DNA of 64,000 nucleotides from Streptomyces sp. AC550_RSS872 (GCF_019049285.1 NZ_JAGMUL010000021.1:124001-188000); one strand, 5' to 3'. Counted from the first letter of the stretch, positions 43,067 to 52,522 are shown. Notes: a model not told the origin generated them from the letters alone. Made by a program: numbers and translations.

Positions 43067-45562
43067 CTAGACGGGGAGCTTCCACTTCTGGTTGTTACCG
43101 CCGTTGCAGGTGTAGATCTCAACCTCGACAGGGCTGGTGGCGAACTCCGGGACGTCCAGGCATCGGCCGGACTGTGTGGCGCGGAGGCTGCCGTCGGCCA
43201 GCTGCGTCCACTTCTGGTTGTATCCACCGTTGCAGGTGTAGATCTCGACCTTGGTGCCGTTCGTCGTGGCCTTCCTGGGGACATCCAGACAGAAGGTGCC
43301 GCCGATCCTGATCGTGTCGTCGGCCGGGTTGTAGGTCCAGGTCTGCGCGAAACTGTTGTTGCACTGGTAGGTCTTCACCCGAGCTGTGTTCTCGAGCTTG
43401 CCTTCGGGGAGATCCAGGCACATGTCGGCGATGCCCGAAGGGATGGCGCCGACACGCTTGGGGGTCGGATCGGTCCCGGGCGCGACCGAGAAAACGTCGA
43501 ACTGCTGCGTCTCGTATCCGCTCACCGCCGTCGCGTCGACGGAGTCGACCGTGCCCAGGCCGGCGCGGCCGTGAGCGTAGGTCGAGTCGGTGACGCTGCC
43601 CAGCACTGTGCCGTCGACCCTGGTGGTGATGGTCGATCCATGCATGGTCAGGGCGACGGAGTGCCAGCGGTTGGTGCCGAGGGCCGCTGTGGTGCCGCTC
43701 TTCAGGGTGGTGAAGTTCGACTCCTTGTCGCTCTTGAGGATCGACCAGGCACCCGTGTCGCTCACCCGCAGACGGTACGCCTCCAGGCCGCTGTTGTTCC
43801 TGCCCTGCATGCCCACGCGGCCGAGGAGTTCCACTGCGCCGGGTTGTTCCAGCATGGCGTCCGCACTGACGGTGTAGTTGCTCCACGCGTCGTCGCCCAT
43901 GACGGAGTACGGCGCGTAGTACTTCTCGTTGGTCCAGCGGATCGGCGTGGCAGGGGCCATTTGACGCAGACACGTGCCCTCGCGTCCGCCACCGCAGGTC
44001 ACGGTCTCGAAGGCGCCGTTCATGTCCGTGAAGTACTTCGGAGACTCGGTGATGCCCGGCGTCTCGAAGTCGTTGTACTGCGGCAGGCTCAGCGAGTCGA
44101 CCGTCGGCGCCGTCGTCGCGGCCTTGCCTCCCCCGGCCTTCGTGGTCAGCGTGTAGACGCGACCGGGCTGCAGTGTCACGGTGTACTTGCCGTCGGAGGG
44201 GGTGACATCGGTGGTGTGCGCGAAGTTGTCATCACCGTACGAACTGTCCGAGTTCGTGTCGACGTTCGTGGCCCACACGTGTACCTGACCCGTCGACAGC
44301 CCGCCGGTGACCTGGACATCCAGAGTCTGCGGGGCGGTGGCCTGCGTCGTCTCGATGATCGTGCTGTAGTTGCCACCCTCGGGTGCTCGCAGCGTCACAT
44401 AGCTGCCGTTGGAACGGTCACCACCCAGATAGCCACTGGCGGAATCCTGGTACCGCCATCCGACCTCTGTGAACTGTGTCGTGTGGGCCATGACCCAGGC
44501 GGTCTTGCCGACCCGGTAGTGGCCCGACCAGGGCTGGTTGGCCGACACGAGCCCATTGAAGGCGAAGTAGGTGTTCGGGTAGAGCGCACCCATCAGCGGC
44601 CAGTTGTAGTACGCGGTCATCCGACCGTCGATGTAGTCCCGGTTGAGAGCCCGCGCCACGTTCGCGGCGCCCGCCTCGGTGTCCTGCGATCCGTTCTCAC
44701 TGGCCCACAGTTGCTTCCCCATGTTCTGGGCCTTCTGGTTGCGGTTCCAGTCGGACCAGGGATTTGTTGTGTTGTATTCGGGGCAGGCGGTGATCGCGTG
44801 GTTGTTGCCGATGGCTCCAGAGCCCGAGTAGCCGCACGGGTAGTGCACGCCGATGACGTCCACCGCCTCCCGGAACGCCGCGTTGCTCTCCATCTCGTCG
44901 ACTACATCCCAGTTGTGCTCAGCTGCCACGACCTTGGTCGCGTAGCCCTTCGACTTGAGGGCGTTCTTGAGGTCGACGAACCACCAGGCTTTCCACCCCC
45001 GCTCGTTCCAGCCGCCGAGATACTCGATCTTCAGGTTGTGCTGCTTTGCGCAGTCCATCCAGCGCATCAGGTAGTCGACCGTGTCCTTGGTCCAGAAGTC
45101 CCCGCCGCCGACCCAGCCCGGTGCGCCCCAAGCCAGGGCGGAGAACGTGATGTTCGGGTTTCGGGCCTGGGCCTCGCGGGCCAGCCACCACTCATAGCCG
45201 GCGTCGCAGTCCACCTTGCCCCGGGTGTGCTCGTGGCTGGGTTCGGCGCCGTCGGTGGAGTTGGTGTCCCCTCCGATCTCAAGCTTGAGTGCCTGCAGCG
45301 AGGCGCCGACGCCGGGCTTGAACAAGTAGTCGAGGATCTCGTTGCGCTGCCGTTCGGGATAGTCGATCAGCAGTCGAGTGTTCCCTCCACCTCCACTGAT
45401 CGCGCCGGCTCCGTCGAACACCCGGCCTGGCTTGGTGCCGTCGACGGTGATCGATGTCGAGACTGCGGCGTACGCGCGGGGAGTCGCCACCCCGGATATC
45501 ACGCTCAGTATCATCGCCAAAACTGCGAACAGGGCATAACGGCCCCGGGATATTCGAAGCAC
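43067..45562 (-). CDS. Secreted GH59 galactocerebrosidase-like beta-galactosidase with CBM13
   Basis: The 831-residue precursor has a signal peptide (ALFAVLAMILSVISGVA) and a GH59 domain beginning at RVFDGAGAISGGGGNTRLL and EIGGDTNSTDGAEPSH, with acid/base E187 in GGWNERGW and nucleophile E289 in WASENGSQD. A beta-sandwich and a LamG-like region (about 500-690) follow, then a ricin-type trefoil (about 710-831) with CLDLP, CLDVP and NQKW repeats. GH59 enzymes release galactose from beta-galactosides; bacterial members probably act on plant galactans. It sits between the SGNH and GH43 genes on the same strand with long gaps, so it likely has its own promoter. Confidence 0.88.
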   Translation of the reverse strand: MLRISRGRYALFAVLAMILSVISGVATPRAYAAVSTSITVDGTKPGRVFDGAGAISGGGGNTRLLIDYPERQRNEILDYLFKPGVGASLQALKLEIGGDTNSTDGAEPSHEHTRGKVDCDAGYEWWLAREAQARNPNITFSALAWGAPGWVGGGDFWTKDTVDYLMRWMDCAKQHNLKIEYLGGWNERGWKAWWFVDLKNALKSKGYATKVVAAEHNWDVVDEMESNAAFREAVDVIGVHYPCGYSGSGAIGNNHAITACPEYNTTNPWSDWNRNQKAQNMGKQLWASENGSQDTEAGAANVARALNRDYIDGRMTAYYNWPLMGALYPNTYFAFNGLVSANQPWSGHYRVGKTAWVMAHTTQFTEVGWRYQDSASGYLGGDRSNGSYVTLRAPEGGNYSTIIETTQATAPQTLDVQVTGGLSTGQVHVWATNVDTNSDSSYGDDNFAHTTDVTPSDGKYTVTLQPGRVYTLTTKAGGGKAATTAPTVDSLSLPQYNDFETPGITESPKYFTDMNGAFETVTCGGGREGTCLRQMAPATPIRWTNEKYYAPYSVMGDDAWSNYTVSADAMLEQPGAVELLGRVGMQGRNNSGLEAYRLRVSDTGAWSILKSDKESNFTTLKSGTTAALGTNRWHSVALTMHGSTITTRVDGTVLGSVTDSTYAHGRAGLGTVDSVDATAVSGYETQQFDVFSVAPGTDPTPKRVGAIPSGIADMCLDLPEGKLENTARVKTYQCNNSFAQTWTYNPADDTIRIGGTFCLDVPRKATTNGTKVEIYTCNGGYNQKWTQLADGSLRATQSGRCLDVPEFATSPVEVEIYTCNGGNNQKWKLPV

Positions 45563-45934
45563 GCTGGCTCCTTACGACTTCGAGGGGTTGGGATGCGCAC
45601 CCGCCCCGATGCCCTGGCCCCCGGCGGCGGCGCGGCGCCGTGATGGCGGCCTCTGACGGCAAGGGGGATGAGCGAGGGTTCGGGCCGGGGTGGTGCAGCC
45701 GTCTGTGGCAGGACTGGCACTCGTACGGCTCGCAGTGGTGGGTCCGGATTCACCTGGGCGTCTTGCACGACCGGAGGCATGAGCACGGCCCACGGCCTCG
45801 ACCTGGACGAACCGAAGCCGTACGTGGACATGCGCAAGGCGCGATGCAGGCGGAGGGCGGCCGACGCGGGGGCCGGTCCGGGGTCGGCCCGGCCCCTGCG
45901 TCGGGCGGTGTGCACAACCGCGTCGGTCCAGGGG
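45563..45934. other. Intergenic region upstream of GH59
   Basis: No gene is recognised between the GH43 stop and the GH59 start. It should contain the GH59 promoter; no clear operator palindrome was seen. Confidence 0.4.
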
Positions 45935-47422
45935 TCAAGCGGTGAGCCGCTTGAACTGCTGATGGGTGCCGGTCCCGCACTTGTACTGGATGAGGCGGAC
46001 ATCCTCGGCGGAGCCCTCTGTGACGTCCAAGCAGAGTCCGCTGTGCCGGGCCACCAGGCGGTAGTAGCCGTTGCCCTGGTCCTCGAACTTCCATTGCTGG
46101 TTCTGGCCGCTGCCGCACTTGTACTGGTTGACGAAGGCCTTTGCGGTGGAACCACCCTCGACATCCAGGCACTTACCGCTGTGCTGGGCGAGGATGCGGT
46201 AGTAGCCGTCGCCCGCGTCCTCCAGACGCCACTGCTGGTTGAGGCCGCCGTTGCAGGTGTATTGGACGACGTGGCCGTTGTCGGCGGCGGAGTTGTCCTG
46301 GACGTCGACGCACTTGTCGCTGTGCCGGGCCACGAGGTTGTAGTAGGGGCCGCCGCCCACGCCCTTGACCGTCCCCGCCGCCGCGTCGATCTCGACCTTG
46401 GGGTACCAGGGCAGGTTCATGGTGGTCCTGGTCGGGAAGGTCAACGGCAGCCAGACGTACGTGGAGTCGTTGACCGGGCCCTTCCCGTTCATATTGGCGC
46501 CGGCCCACCGGTCGCCCATGTAGAGGAACGAGGTGTTGCCCGACGTGCCCTCGATGGGCAGGACGAACGTGGTCTGGGAGTTGTAGCCGATGCCGTCACC
46601 GACCTCCTTCATCTCCGACCAGGGGCCCGCGATGCCGGCGGCGGTGGCGTACATCTGCTGGTTGGGATTCCAGCCGCTGAGGCCGGAGGTCAGCATGAAG
46701 TAGACACCGTCACGCTTGAACAGCGCCGGGGCCTCCCGCCCCTGGCCCGGCCAGGGGTTGGCGACCAACGGTTTGTCGGCGTACCCGGTGAAATCGGCGT
46801 TGAGCTTGTAGATGCGCAGGTCGGCGTTGTCCTTGGCGGCCGTAACGTGGTAGGCGGTCTCACTTCCGTCCGCGTTCTTGTCCACGTACAGCGTCATGTC
46901 CCGGGACTCAGTGGTCTGGGTGGTGTCGTTGCCGTTCGGCGGCCGGAAGCTGCCCAGATAGTCATAGGGCCCCTCGATCTTGTCGGAGACGGCGACGGCG
47001 GCCCTCGACTCGACGTAGTCCGTGGCGTTCTCCTTGTGCATCCACATGACGAACTTCTTGGTGGTGCTGTTGTAGATCACCTTGGGACGCTCGATCTTGG
47101 CGGACTTCAGCTCGGGATCGCTCGCCTGGTCAAGGGCATCGCCTGCCCACTCCCAATTCTTCAGGTCGGCCGACTTGTAGACGGAGACGGCCTTGAAGGT
47201 GTCGTTCGGGTGGCGGTTCTCCCCGAACCAGTAGTAGTAGCCATCGGTGTGCTTGATCATCCCGCCGCCGTGTGCGTCGACCGGATCGCCATTGGTCCCG
47301 ATGAAATCGATGGAGTTGTCCAGGGTGACTGGAGCAGCCTGGGCTGGCGGCGCGACCACCAGTAGTGCGAGCACGCTGGCGCAGGCGGCCAGCAATGGCG
47401 TGAGAACACGTCTGAGCATCAT
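45935..47422 (-). CDS. Secreted GH43 (subfamily 24-like) exo-beta-1,3-galactanase candidate with CBM13
   Basis: The 495-residue precursor has a signal peptide ending at AQAAPVT, a five-bladed propeller GH43 domain (about 35-345), and a ricin-type trefoil (about 355-495). The opening DAHGGGMIKHTDGYYYWFGEN and SRDMTLYVDKNADG match GH43_24 proteins, whose characterised members are exo-beta-1,3-galactanases acting on type II arabinogalactan backbones, in Streptomyces also joined to CBM13. GH43_24 enzymes typically lack the usual catalytic base. AGGAG favours the second ATG at 47419 over 47422. A 9-bp-arm inverted repeat lies just upstream. Confidence 0.85.
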   Translation of the reverse strand: MMLRRVLTPLLAACASVLALLVVAPPAQAAPVTLDNSIDFIGTNGDPVDAHGGGMIKHTDGYYYWFGENRHPNDTFKAVSVYKSADLKNWEWAGDALDQASDPELKSAKIERPKVIYNSTTKKFVMWMHKENATDYVESRAAVAVSDKIEGPYDYLGSFRPPNGNDTTQTTESRDMTLYVDKNADGSETAYHVTAAKDNADLRIYKLNADFTGYADKPLVANPWPGQGREAPALFKRDGVYFMLTSGLSGWNPNQQMYATAAGIAGPWSEMKEVGDGIGYNSQTTFVLPIEGTSGNTSFLYMGDRWAGANMNGKGPVNDSTYVWLPLTFPTRTTMNLPWYPKVEIDAAAGTVKGVGGGPYYNLVARHSDKCVDVQDNSAADNGHVVQYTCNGGLNQQWRLEDAGDGYYRILAQHSGKCLDVEGGSTAKAFVNQYKCGSGQNQQWKFEDQGNGYYRLVARHSGLCLDVTEGSAEDVRLIQYKCGTGTHQQFKRLTA

Positions 47423-47440
47423 TGCTCCTTCGTGAACAGG

Positions 47441-47475
47441 AGGGCGGGTTCAGCAAAGCGAGTCGCACCCGCCCT
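47441..47475 (-). promoter_or_regulatory. Inverted repeat in the GH43 upstream region
   Basis: AGGGCGGGT (47441-47449) and ACCCGCCCT (47467-47475) form 9-bp arms 17 bases apart, 20-55 bp upstream of the GH43 start. It may be an operator or a 5'-leader stem-loop. Confidence 0.45.
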
Positions 47476-47781
47476 CGGGCGGCTCTTGGTCCCATTCGTC
47501 GATCTGTGCTGGGCTTGATCGGGAATGAGGGTTGACCCCACCCTGGTCAGGGCTCACATGATGTGCGGGTGGGGCCAAGATCGAGGGATGGGAAGTGGGG
47601 TGCGTCCGCTGTCGGCCTTCGGCCGGGTCCCGTTCAGCGGACTTCCCCGAGGTGTTCGACGGCAGCCCGGCAGGAGTCTGGCGAGGCCGTCGTCATCGCC
47701 GTCGGCGACGCCGTCATCGCCCCCGCCCCGCAGGCGGCTGCTGGTGCGGGACGGATGGGATTCGTCGGCTGCGCGAGGGCC
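47476..47781. other. Intergenic stretch
   Basis: No gene is supported between the GH43 upstream region and the small CxxC protein gene. GC-rich with no clear repeats. Confidence 0.4.
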
Positions 47782-48003
47782 TCAGGTGAAACGGGGGACG
47801 CAGTCCTGGCAGACGGAGAGCACCCGGTCGGGGGCGCTCGACCGCTGGATGAAGCCCACGGAAAGAGGGGCGTCCGTCCAGCGATTGCAGTTGCAGCAAA
47901 GGTCGGCATGCAACGGTCCGGAATCTCCTGCTCTTGATCGGGACGGGTGTGGTGGGGCGTGTGCGTTCGTGCCGGGGAGGGACAGCTGCCGCTCTGTGCT
48001 CAA
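47782..48003 (-). CDS. Small CxxC...CxxC protein (zinc-ribbon-like)
   Basis: The 73-residue protein has CCNCNRW and SVCQDCV about 25 residues apart, with WTDAPLSVGFIQRSS between, a layout shared with small actinobacterial zinc-ribbon-like proteins. The probable start is a TTG at 48003 with GGAG about 7 bases upstream. It lies 48 bp after the ABC permease stop on the same strand and may be the last gene of that operon. Function unknown; it could also be a fortuitous frame. Confidence 0.5.
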   Translation of the reverse strand: MSTERQLSLPGTNAHAPPHPSRSRAGDSGPLHADLCCNCNRWTDAPLSVGFIQRSSAPDRVLSVCQDCVPRFT

Positions 48004-48051
48004 TGCCGGCTCCAGGAGGATGAGGTGGGACGAGGGCGGGCGGGCCGGCGA

Positions 48052-48942
48052 TCAGCCCTTGTTGGCGCCGAGGGTGAGGCCGCTGACGAACTGGCGCTGG
48101 AGCACGAAGTAGACGATCAGGGTGGGGATCGCGGTGAGCAGGGCGCCGGCGGCGATCAGGTTGGGGTCGGTGAAGTACTGGCCGGAGAGGTTGTTGAGCG
48201 CCGAGGTGATCGGCATGTTCTCGCCGGTGGAGATCAGGACGATGGCCCAGAAGAAGTCGTTGTAGATCCAGATGGAGAGCAGGGTCGCCAGGGCGGCCAT
48301 CGCCGGACGGCACAGCGGCAGCACGATCTGCCAGTACTGCCGCCACACCGAGGCACCGTCGACCAGCGCGGCCTCGGTCAGCTCGTGCGGCAGCGTGCGC
48401 ATGTAGTTGCTGAGCACGAAGGCGCAGAAGCCCGACTGGAACGCGACGTGGATCAGCACGAGCCCGAGGGCGGAGTCGTAGAGCTTGCCGCTCATGGTGA
48501 TGCCGGGCAGGTCGATCAGCAGGTACAGCCGGTACAGCGGGGTGATGATGACCTGCTGCGGCAGCAGGTTGCCCGCGGTGAAGACCAGCAGCAGCGCAAG
48601 GTTGAGCCGGAAGTCGAAGCGGCTGACGTAGAAGGCGACCATCGAGGACAGGAACAGCGTCAGCAACACCGCCGGCACGGCGATCAGCAGCGTGGTGCCG
48701 AAGTAGTGCAGCATGTCCGACTGCTGGAAGGCGTTGGTGAAGTTGTCGAGGCTCAATTTGTCGGGCCAGGACACGTAGCCCTTGGTGCTGGTCTCTCCGT
48801 ACGGACGCAGGGCCGCGAGGATCGCCCAGAGCAGCGGGGCGAACCAGGCCAGCGCCGCGCCCGCGAGGAAGAGATGCAGCAGGATCCGGGTCGGACGGAC
48901 GGGGGCGCGCTGCTTGCTGAGCGCGGCGGTGGAGGCGCTCAC
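48052..48942 (-). CDS. Sugar ABC transporter permease (MalG type)
   Basis: The 296-residue protein has six transmembrane helices and the MalG/EAA loop (ELTEAALVDGASVWRQYWQIVLPLCRPAM, core EAALVDGAS). The GTG at 48942 overlaps the stop of the other permease and has AAGGAG upstream. With the partner permease and binding protein it forms a CUT1-type importer; the ATPase is presumably the shared MsiK-type subunit elsewhere, as usual in Streptomyces. A remnant of its last 25 codons lies at 9446-9538. Confidence 0.92.
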   Translation of the reverse strand: MSASTAALSKQRAPVRPTRILLHLFLAGAALAWFAPLLWAILAALRPYGETSTKGYVSWPDKLSLDNFTNAFQQSDMLHYFGTTLLIAVPAVLLTLFLSSMVAFYVSRFDFRLNLALLLVFTAGNLLPQQVIITPLYRLYLLIDLPGITMSGKLYDSALGLVLIHVAFQSGFCAFVLSNYMRTLPHELTEAALVDGASVWRQYWQIVLPLCRPAMAALATLLSIWIYNDFFWAIVLISTGENMPITSALNNLSGQYFTDPNLIAAGALLTAIPTLIVYFVLQRQFVSGLTLGANKG

Positions 48943-49964
48943 GATCGCCGCTCCTTCCGGAAGGTGGCCACCAGGTACGGGATGATCACGGCGAGGGAGA
49001 TCAGCAGCAGGACGACCGCGATGGCGGAGCCGTAGCCGATGCGGCTTGACTCGCCGATGATGTTGTTGGTCACGAGGATCGAGAGCAACTCGGTGCCTTC
49101 GGCGCCCTTGTTGAAGACGAAGACCAGGTCGAAGGCGCGCAGAGCCTCGATGATGGTGACGACCAGGACGATGGTGTTGGTGGGCCGTAGGGTGGGGAAG
49201 ACGACGTTTTTGAACGTCTGCCATTCGTTCGCGCCGTCGAGCGCGGACGCCTCCCGCAGCGCGGGGTCGACTCCCTTCAGGCCGGCCAGGTAAAGGATCA
49301 TTAGGTAGCCGGTGTGCCGCCAGGACGCGGCAACCAGCACGGCCCAGAGGTTCAGGTCCGGGTCGCCGATCCAGTCGATGTAGTGGCCGGGCTTGTTGGC
49401 GCCGATGAGGCTGTTGATCAAGCCGGTGTCGGGGTTGTAGACGAGCTGCCAGACGAAGCCGATGACGGCGAACGACATCACTACGGGCAGGAAGAAGGCC
49501 GTCTGGTAGACCCTGCTGAACCGGATCTTCTTGTCCAGCTGTACCGCCAGGAACATCCCCAGCGGCATGGGTACGAGGATCAGAACGGCGAGCCAGATGA
49601 CGTTGTGCTGGACGGCGGGCCAGAACTGCGGGTTGTTGGTGAACAGTTCCCTGAAGTTGTCCAGCCCGACCCACTTGATCGAGTCGAAGCCGATGCCGTC
49701 CCAGGTGGTGAAGGCCAGCGCGATCGAGGCGAGCGCAGTGACCCACACCAGGGCGATGTGCAGGATAGTCGGCAGACCCACCATCAGACCGAGAGTGAGC
49801 CGGTCACGGCGGGTCAGCAGACGGCGGTGCCCCTGGGGCACCTGCTCGCCCCTTCGCTTTGCCGATGTCGTCTCCGAGTGCCCCGGAGGCGGGCGAGTGG
49901 GATTGGTCGCCCCCGGAGTGCTGGTGATTCCGGTCCCGGTCCCGGTGTTCCGCGTGACAGTCAT
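48939..49964 (-). CDS. Sugar ABC transporter permease (MalF type)
   Basis: The 341-residue protein has a Pro/Thr-rich cytoplasmic N-terminus, six helices and the EAA loop (LREASALDGANEWQTFKNVVFP, core EASALDGAN). Its ATG overlaps the binding-protein stop (ATGA) and its own stop overlaps the start of the MalG-type gene, so all three are translationally coupled. Confidence 0.92.
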   Translation of the reverse strand: MTVTRNTGTGTGITSTPGATNPTRPPPGHSETTSAKRRGEQVPQGHRRLLTRRDRLTLGLMVGLPTILHIALVWVTALASIALAFTTWDGIGFDSIKWVGLDNFRELFTNNPQFWPAVQHNVIWLAVLILVPMPLGMFLAVQLDKKIRFSRVYQTAFFLPVVMSFAVIGFVWQLVYNPDTGLINSLIGANKPGHYIDWIGDPDLNLWAVLVAASWRHTGYLMILYLAGLKGVDPALREASALDGANEWQTFKNVVFPTLRPTNTIVLVVTIIEALRAFDLVFVFNKGAEGTELLSILVTNNIIGESSRIGYGSAIAVVLLLISLAVIIPYLVATFRKERRS

Positions 49965-51271
49965 GAGGCGGTGAAGATCGTCTTCTTCTGGCGTTCGATC
50001 GAGGACAGCAGGCTGTCGACGCCCTTGGGATCACGGATGAACTTCTGCAGCGCGGGCTGCATCACCGTCGAGGTGAAGTCCGGGCGGGAGTCGCGGTCCA
50101 TGAACTGGGTCAGGGACTTGGCACCGGAGATCATGTCGTACGCCTTCTTCTGCAGCGGGGTGTATGAGGAGGTGTCCGCCGTCCTGGAAGCGGCGACGAC
50201 ACTGGGGTCGGAATTGAGGTAGAGCGCCTCGGCCTCCGGCGTGCCCAGGTACTCCAGCAGCTTGACGGCACCGGCCTTGTTCTTCGGGGCCTTGGAGAGC
50301 ATGAAACCGTCGGTCGGCGCCTCGACGGTCTCCTGGCCGTACGCCGAGTTGATCTCCGGGAAGGCGAAGAAGTCGAGGTCGTCCAGGGCGGCCTTGTCGG
50401 TGAACTGCTGGGCCACGAAGGTTCCCAGCAGATACATGCCCGCCTTCTTCGACGCCAGCGTCTGGGCCGCGTCCTGCCAGGTACGGCCGACGGCGCCCTC
50501 CTGGTGGTACGGGAGGATCTCCGCCCACAGGTCGAAGACCTTGCGCACCTTGGCGTCGGTCCAGGAGGCCTTGCCGCCCATCAGGTCGACGTGGAAGTCG
50601 TAGCCGTTCTGACGGAAGTTGATCTGGTCGAAGGTGCCCATCGCGGGCCAGGCGTCCTTGTCGCCGAAGGCGATCGGGACGAGCCGGTCCCTCTTCATCT
50701 GCCCGCACAGAGCTACGAAGTCGTCCCAGGTGGTGGGGACTTCGTAACCGTACTGCTTGAAGACGCTCTTCCGGTAGAAGATCGCCCAGGGGTAGGTGTA
50801 CAGCGGCACGAAGTAGTACTTGCCGTCCTCGCCCTTGCTGAGCACCTTCATCGCGACGGGGAAGTTGTCCCCGATGGTCTGCCACACGTCGTCGATCGGG
50901 GTGGCCAGGCCCTTGGCCGCGAAGAACTGCATCCGGTAGCCGGCGAACCAGTGGAACACGTCGTCCGGCGTGCCCTGCAGATAGGAGTTGACCTGCTCCT
51001 GGAAGGTGTTGTGGTCCTTGGTGTTCACGTCGACCGTGATGCCGGACTTCTTCTTGTAGGCCGCGTAGATGTCCGCGAACGCCTTCTTCGGCACAGCGTC
51101 CGACGCGTTGGAGCCGACCGTGACGGTCTTCGGGTCACTGGCCGTGCCGCTGCCGCCGCAGGCGCTCAGCAGAGGGAGGCCGGCGCCTAGCGCAACCGCC
51201 CCGCCCACCCCTCGCAGCAGCGTGCGGCGAGCGGGGCCGGGCGAGGAGAGACCAGAGGAAGAAAGCTGCAT
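49961..51271 (-). CDS. Extracellular sugar-binding lipoprotein of the ABC importer
   Basis: The 436-residue protein starts at ATG 51271 with CAGGAG upstream. The signal has a twin arginine (R15-R16) and a lipobox LLSAC with C38. The mature part shows the bilobal family-1 binding-protein pattern (VDVNTKDHNTFQEQVNSYL, YYFVPLYTYPWAIFYRKSVF, TTWDDFVALC). It delivers oligosaccharides to the two permeases downstream. The upstream region has a 24-bp palindrome. Its decayed paralogue begins at 9704. Confidence 0.92.
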   Translation of the reverse strand: MQLSSSGLSSPGPARRTLLRGVGGAVALGAGLPLLSACGGSGTASDPKTVTVGSNASDAVPKKAFADIYAAYKKKSGITVDVNTKDHNTFQEQVNSYLQGTPDDVFHWFAGYRMQFFAAKGLATPIDDVWQTIGDNFPVAMKVLSKGEDGKYYFVPLYTYPWAIFYRKSVFKQYGYEVPTTWDDFVALCGQMKRDRLVPIAFGDKDAWPAMGTFDQINFRQNGYDFHVDLMGGKASWTDAKVRKVFDLWAEILPYHQEGAVGRTWQDAAQTLASKKAGMYLLGTFVAQQFTDKAALDDLDFFAFPEINSAYGQETVEAPTDGFMLSKAPKNKAGAVKLLEYLGTPEAEALYLNSDPSVVAASRTADTSSYTPLQKKAYDMISGAKSLTQFMDRDSRPDFTSTVMQPALQKFIRDPKGVDSLLSSIERQKKTIFTAS

Positions 51272-51435
51272 GAACGACTCCTGGGGCAGGGCGGCGGTCA
51301 TCGGAATCCAGACCGCATGGCACAAGCTCGATCAGAAGCAAACGAGATCGAACAGTGGGCCCATCAGAGCGGTTCGACCCATCGAACGTCAAGAGGTGCG
51401 CATCCCCTTTTTGCGACCCATACGAAAACCCCTGA

Positions 51436-51459
51436 CCTGGGGAAATCGCTTTCCCTAGG
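51436..51459 (-). promoter_or_regulatory. LacI-type operator upstream of the ABC operon
   Basis: A 24-bp near-perfect palindrome: CCTGGGGAAA, TCGC, TTTCCCTAGG. The inner 16 bp (GGGAAA-TCGC-TTTCCC, 51440-51455) are perfect. It lies 165-190 bp before the binding-protein start. A degenerate copy is at 9870-9888. Shape and size fit LacI-family operators, but it differs from the sites beside the lacI gene at 52940. Confidence 0.7.
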
Positions 51460-51794
51460 CGCCAGTTGCAGGATTCTCGCAGGCCGACGCGATGGGTGCG
51501 CTCCCATGGCGCGAATGCGCCTGCGTCGCACATCGAGATGGGCGAGAGCGAGCAGGACCAAGCGGCCGGTGCTCAGGCACCGCCATCGGGTGCCGAGTTC
51601 CCGGCGGTGCCGACGCAGCTTGGCGGACAGGAAGCGAAGGGCAGAGTCGGACACGTCGACGGCGGACGGGTGGACAAGCACACGAAACCTTTGGCGGAGA
51701 CGGATTTCTTGGTCGAAAAACCATCTACCAGGGGCTTCACCTGCCTGTCAGGCCAACTGGCCTGCTCGGCCGCCAAGTTGGGAAAGGCTCCGTG

Positions 51795-52250
51795 TCGGGA
51801 GCGCTGCACTATTTCCGCGTCCATCCGGGGCATGTGCGGCATCGACTGGAGATGCTGCGCGCCATGGGACTGAACACCGTGGAGACCGACGCCCCCTGGA
51901 ACTGCCACGAGCCCCGGGCCGGCGCCTTCACCCGCCTCGACGAACTGGACGTCTTCCTCACCGAGTCGAAACGGGCCGGGCTCCACGCGATCGTCCGCCC
52001 CGGCCCTTACATTTGGGCCGAGTGGGACAACGGCGGGCTGCCCTGGTGGGTGCCCGGGCAGCTCCGGACCAGCGATGCGGTCTTCCTGGAGCATGTCGAA
52101 CGCTGGTTCGACGTGCTGCTGCCGCTGGTGGCCGAGCACCAGGTCACCCGGGGCGGCAACGTCCTCATGGTGCAGGTGGGGAACGAGTACGGCTCCTACG
52201 GCAGCGACCACGCCTATCTCCAGTACGTTGCCGACGTCCTGACGGGCACG
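51795..52250 (+). pseudogene. GH35 beta-galactosidase fragment
   Basis: The frame reads SGALHYFRVHPGHVRHRLEM, MGLNTVETDAPWNCHEP, IVRPGPYIWAEWDNGGLP and VQVGNEYGSYGSDHAYL, the N-terminal third of a GH35 catalytic domain including the acid/base Glu in GNEYG. The nucleophile strand, the rest of the barrel and all C-terminal domains (about 450 residues) are missing, and the N-terminal DGxPF segment is not recognisable. The protein cannot be active. It lies between the ABC operon and an insertion-sequence remnant, which may have caused the truncation. Confidence 0.85.
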
Positions 52251-52522
52251 TGATCGACGTCCCGCTCTTTCAGTCGATCGTCAGAATCCAAGCCTTACTT
52301 GGCACCCTCTGAGCGTTGAGCGCGCGAAGGGCATGTACGTCCCTGACAGGACGATGCCCGGGTCAGCCGGGATGTCGAACGGGACCGAGGTACATACCGG
52401 GTGGTCCGAAACCGCAGTGGCCCCCGCAACCGGTCGTTGTCGGTGGAGTGGGTCGCTGCACCGGCGCATGTGCGGGGCGAAGGATGTGACGGTGACTGTC
52501 CCGGCCGCTGAGCATGACTAAG
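52251..52522. other. Intergenic region after the GH35 fragment
   Basis: No supported gene. A minus-strand frame (52281-52469) contains VPFDIPADPGIVLSGTY, reminiscent of an alpha/beta-hydrolase N-terminus, but it is too short to call. Confidence 0.35.
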
